Assembly: GCA_003156715.1 (NCBI GenBank)
Contig: PMHO01000045.1
Location: 14,754 to 78,753 of the forward strand
Direction of reading: 5' to 3'
Length of the DNA stretch: 64,000 nucleotides
Origin: Candidatus Tityobacter terrigena
GTDB lineage: Bacteria > Vulcanimicrobiota > Vulcanimicrobiia > Vulcanimicrobiales > Vulcanimicrobiaceae
Shown here in pieces: positions 63,024 through 64,000 of this stretch. The notes beneath the pieces were generated by a model. It saw nothing but the letters and a program-made list of their open reading frames with translations. It had not been told where the DNA came from and searched no databases. The position numbers were made by a program, and so were the translations under genes. The stretch's first letter is position 1. Every line of letters starts with the position of its first letter.

Positions 63024-63179
63024 CACTGACTCCTTTAGAAGCACAATTGAGGAAAAGCGTGCCGCGAGACGAGCGGCACCGCTAAGTGCCCGCTTCCGCT
63101 TGGGAAACCCTCCTGGCAGGCAGGCCCCGAAGCGAGCATTCCGGTGCAGCGCGCGCGAAAATTTGGGAACAGCAGCTAG

Positions 63180-63779
63180 GTGAGCTTTCGCGAACCGCCC
63201 GGGGAAATAAGCAGGAGTCAATTCGTGGCTCGGACCTCACTTTCGGCCGTTGCGCTGCAACTCTCAGGCAGCGGCGCGGCCGTATCGGAGCCGGCCGGGC
63301 CCGCCTCGGCGACCGCAACGCCAACGTTCGTGCTCGACGTCAACGGCCGCGAGCACCAGCTGACGGTCGATGCGCGCGTGACGCTGCTCGACGCGCTGCG
63401 CGACCGGCTGGGCCTCACCGGCACCAAGAAGGGCTGCGACCAGGGAACGTGCGGCGCATGCACGGTCCTGGTCAACGGGCGCCGCATCGATTCGTGCTTG
63501 ACGCTTGCTGTTATGCATGAGGGCGATCGCGTGACCACGATCGAGGGGCTTGCGAGCGGCGAGCAGCTCCATCCGATCCAAGCGGCCTTCATCAAAAACG
63601 ACGCCTTTCAGTGCGGGTACTGCACGCCGGGTCAGCTCATGTCGGCCGTCGGGATGGTGAATGAGGGTCACGCCATCGACCGCAACACGGTGCGCGAGCA
63701 GATGAGCGGCAACATCTGCCGCTGCGGCTGCTATCCGCATATCGTCGACGCGGTCCTCGATTGGAAGGGTCGTTCGTGA
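63180..63779 (+). CDS. Molybdenum hydroxylase [2Fe-2S] subunit (PaoA/YagT-like)
   Basis: 199 residues. An N-terminal stretch of about 45 residues, possibly a weak export or Tat-like leader (SRSQFVARTSLSAVALQLSG), precedes the two [2Fe-2S] domains: KGCDQGTCGACTVLVNGR and FQCGYCTPGQL with ICRCGCYPHIVDAV. The CRCGCYPHI ending is typical of periplasmic aldehyde oxidoreductases rather than of CoxS. It is followed by an FAD-subunit gene overlapping by 4 bases (GTGA). Confidence 0.9.
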   Translation: MSFREPPGEISRSQFVARTSLSAVALQLSGSGAAVSEPAGPASATATPTFVLDVNGREHQLTVDARVTLLDALRDRLGLTGTKKGCDQGTCGACTVLVNGRRIDSCLTLAVMHEGDRVTTIEGLASGEQLHPIQAAFIKNDAFQCGYCTPGQLMSAVGMVNEGHAIDRNTVREQMSGNICRCGCYPHIVDAVLDWKGRS

Positions 63780-64000
63780 ATCCGTTCCGCTACGAACGGG
63801 CGCAGAGCGGAGCAGCCGCCATAGCGGCGGCGCAACACGACGGCGACGCGCGGTTCGTAGCCGGCGGAACGAACATCCTCGACCTCATGAAGATCCACGT
63901 TGAGGCGCCGTCGCTGCTCGTCGACATCAACCGCTTGCCGCTGTCGAAAATCGAGCTGCGGGGCGACAGCGTGCACATCGGGGCGCTCGCGCGGCTGAAC
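63776..64000 (+). CDS. FAD-binding subunit of a second molybdenum hydroxylase (partial)
   Basis: 75 visible codons from the GTG at 63776: NPFRYERAQSGAAAIAAAQH, then FVAGGTNILDLMKIHVEAPS with the FAD motif AGGTN, and LLVDINRLPLSKIELRG. It continues beyond the window. The order iron-sulfur subunit then FAD subunit matches the PaoABC-type operon; the molybdenum subunit is expected next. Confidence 0.88.
   Translation, partial: MNPFRYERAQSGAAAIAAAQHDGDARFVAGGTNILDLMKIHVEAPSLLVDINRLPLSKIELRGDSVHIGALARLN

Overview
The window is GC-rich bacterial chromosome with densely packed genes on both strands. The genus cannot be read from the sequence. The overall look suggests an uncultured aerobic soil lineage of the Ca. 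Eremiobacterota (WPS-2) type: high GC, a form I aerobic CO dehydrogenase locus, several secreted beta-propeller proteins with GNVAPIRTI-type repeats, and many PAS/SpoIIE/STAS signalling proteins. This assignment is an inference of moderate confidence.

Layout. 0-3 kb: 3' part of homoserine O-acyltransferase metX, a YHS-containing metal permease and an enoyl-CoA hydratase. 3-12.3 kb: a patchwork of small stress or detoxification-type genes (DUF1579-like, NIPSNAP, PPOX, MocR, AraC, NTF2, alpha/beta hydrolases), several carrying nonsense or frameshift lesions, with a diverged roughly 115-bp repeat beside two hydrolases. 12.3-18.3 kb: DUF4242 protein, isoprenylcysteine-type methyltransferase, a zinc-ribbon protein, a secreted phosphoesterase, a GT39-type membrane protein and a beta-propeller protein. 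18.4-22.5 kb: a segment bounded by a 47-bp duplication of the 3' half of tRNA-Val(UAC), as left by site-specific integration. It holds the debris of a sigma factor / cupredoxin / metallophosphoesterase locus plus three apparently intact secreted-protein genes. 22.7-31.3 kb: DUF885 protein, esterase, acyltransferase-3 with a long disordered tail, a coiled-coil protein and a CheA-like kinase with CheY-like regulator. 31.4-38.3 kb: the minus-strand cox operon coxM-coxS-coxL-xdhC/YHS-coxD-coxE, whose CoxL carries the form I motif AYRCSFR. 38.6-43.6 kb: STAS antagonist, anti-sigma kinase, HD protein, PPi-type phosphofructokinase and malic enzyme.

43.6-46.6 kb is the most unusual part. Two decayed direct copies of a serine-recombinase gene fragment bracket a compact plus-strand four-gene operon: two C-tail-anchored proteins, one small soluble protein and one N-terminally anchored HNH-nuclease protein. 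I do not recognise this combination as a described system, and it is my main candidate for something new. 46.6-58.4 kb: dodecin, MEDS-domain sensor, PAS-SpoIIE-HATPase phosphatase, nitronate monooxygenase, a cyclase-domain AAA regulator, a DUF5612 protein typical of methanogens, DoxX, EttA and another beta-propeller protein. 58.5-64 kb: a large TM0106-type RecB-like nuclease/helicase, a DUF6582-like protein, a secreted DUF1579-like protein, and the start of a second molybdenum hydroxylase operon (Paoa-type iron-sulfur subunit, then the FAD subunit running off the end).

Functionally the window combines aerobic CO oxidation, partner-switch stress signalling (STAS, HATPase, SpoIIE and MEDS proteins in one neighbourhood), secreted-protein genes and at least two scars of horizontally acquired DNA.
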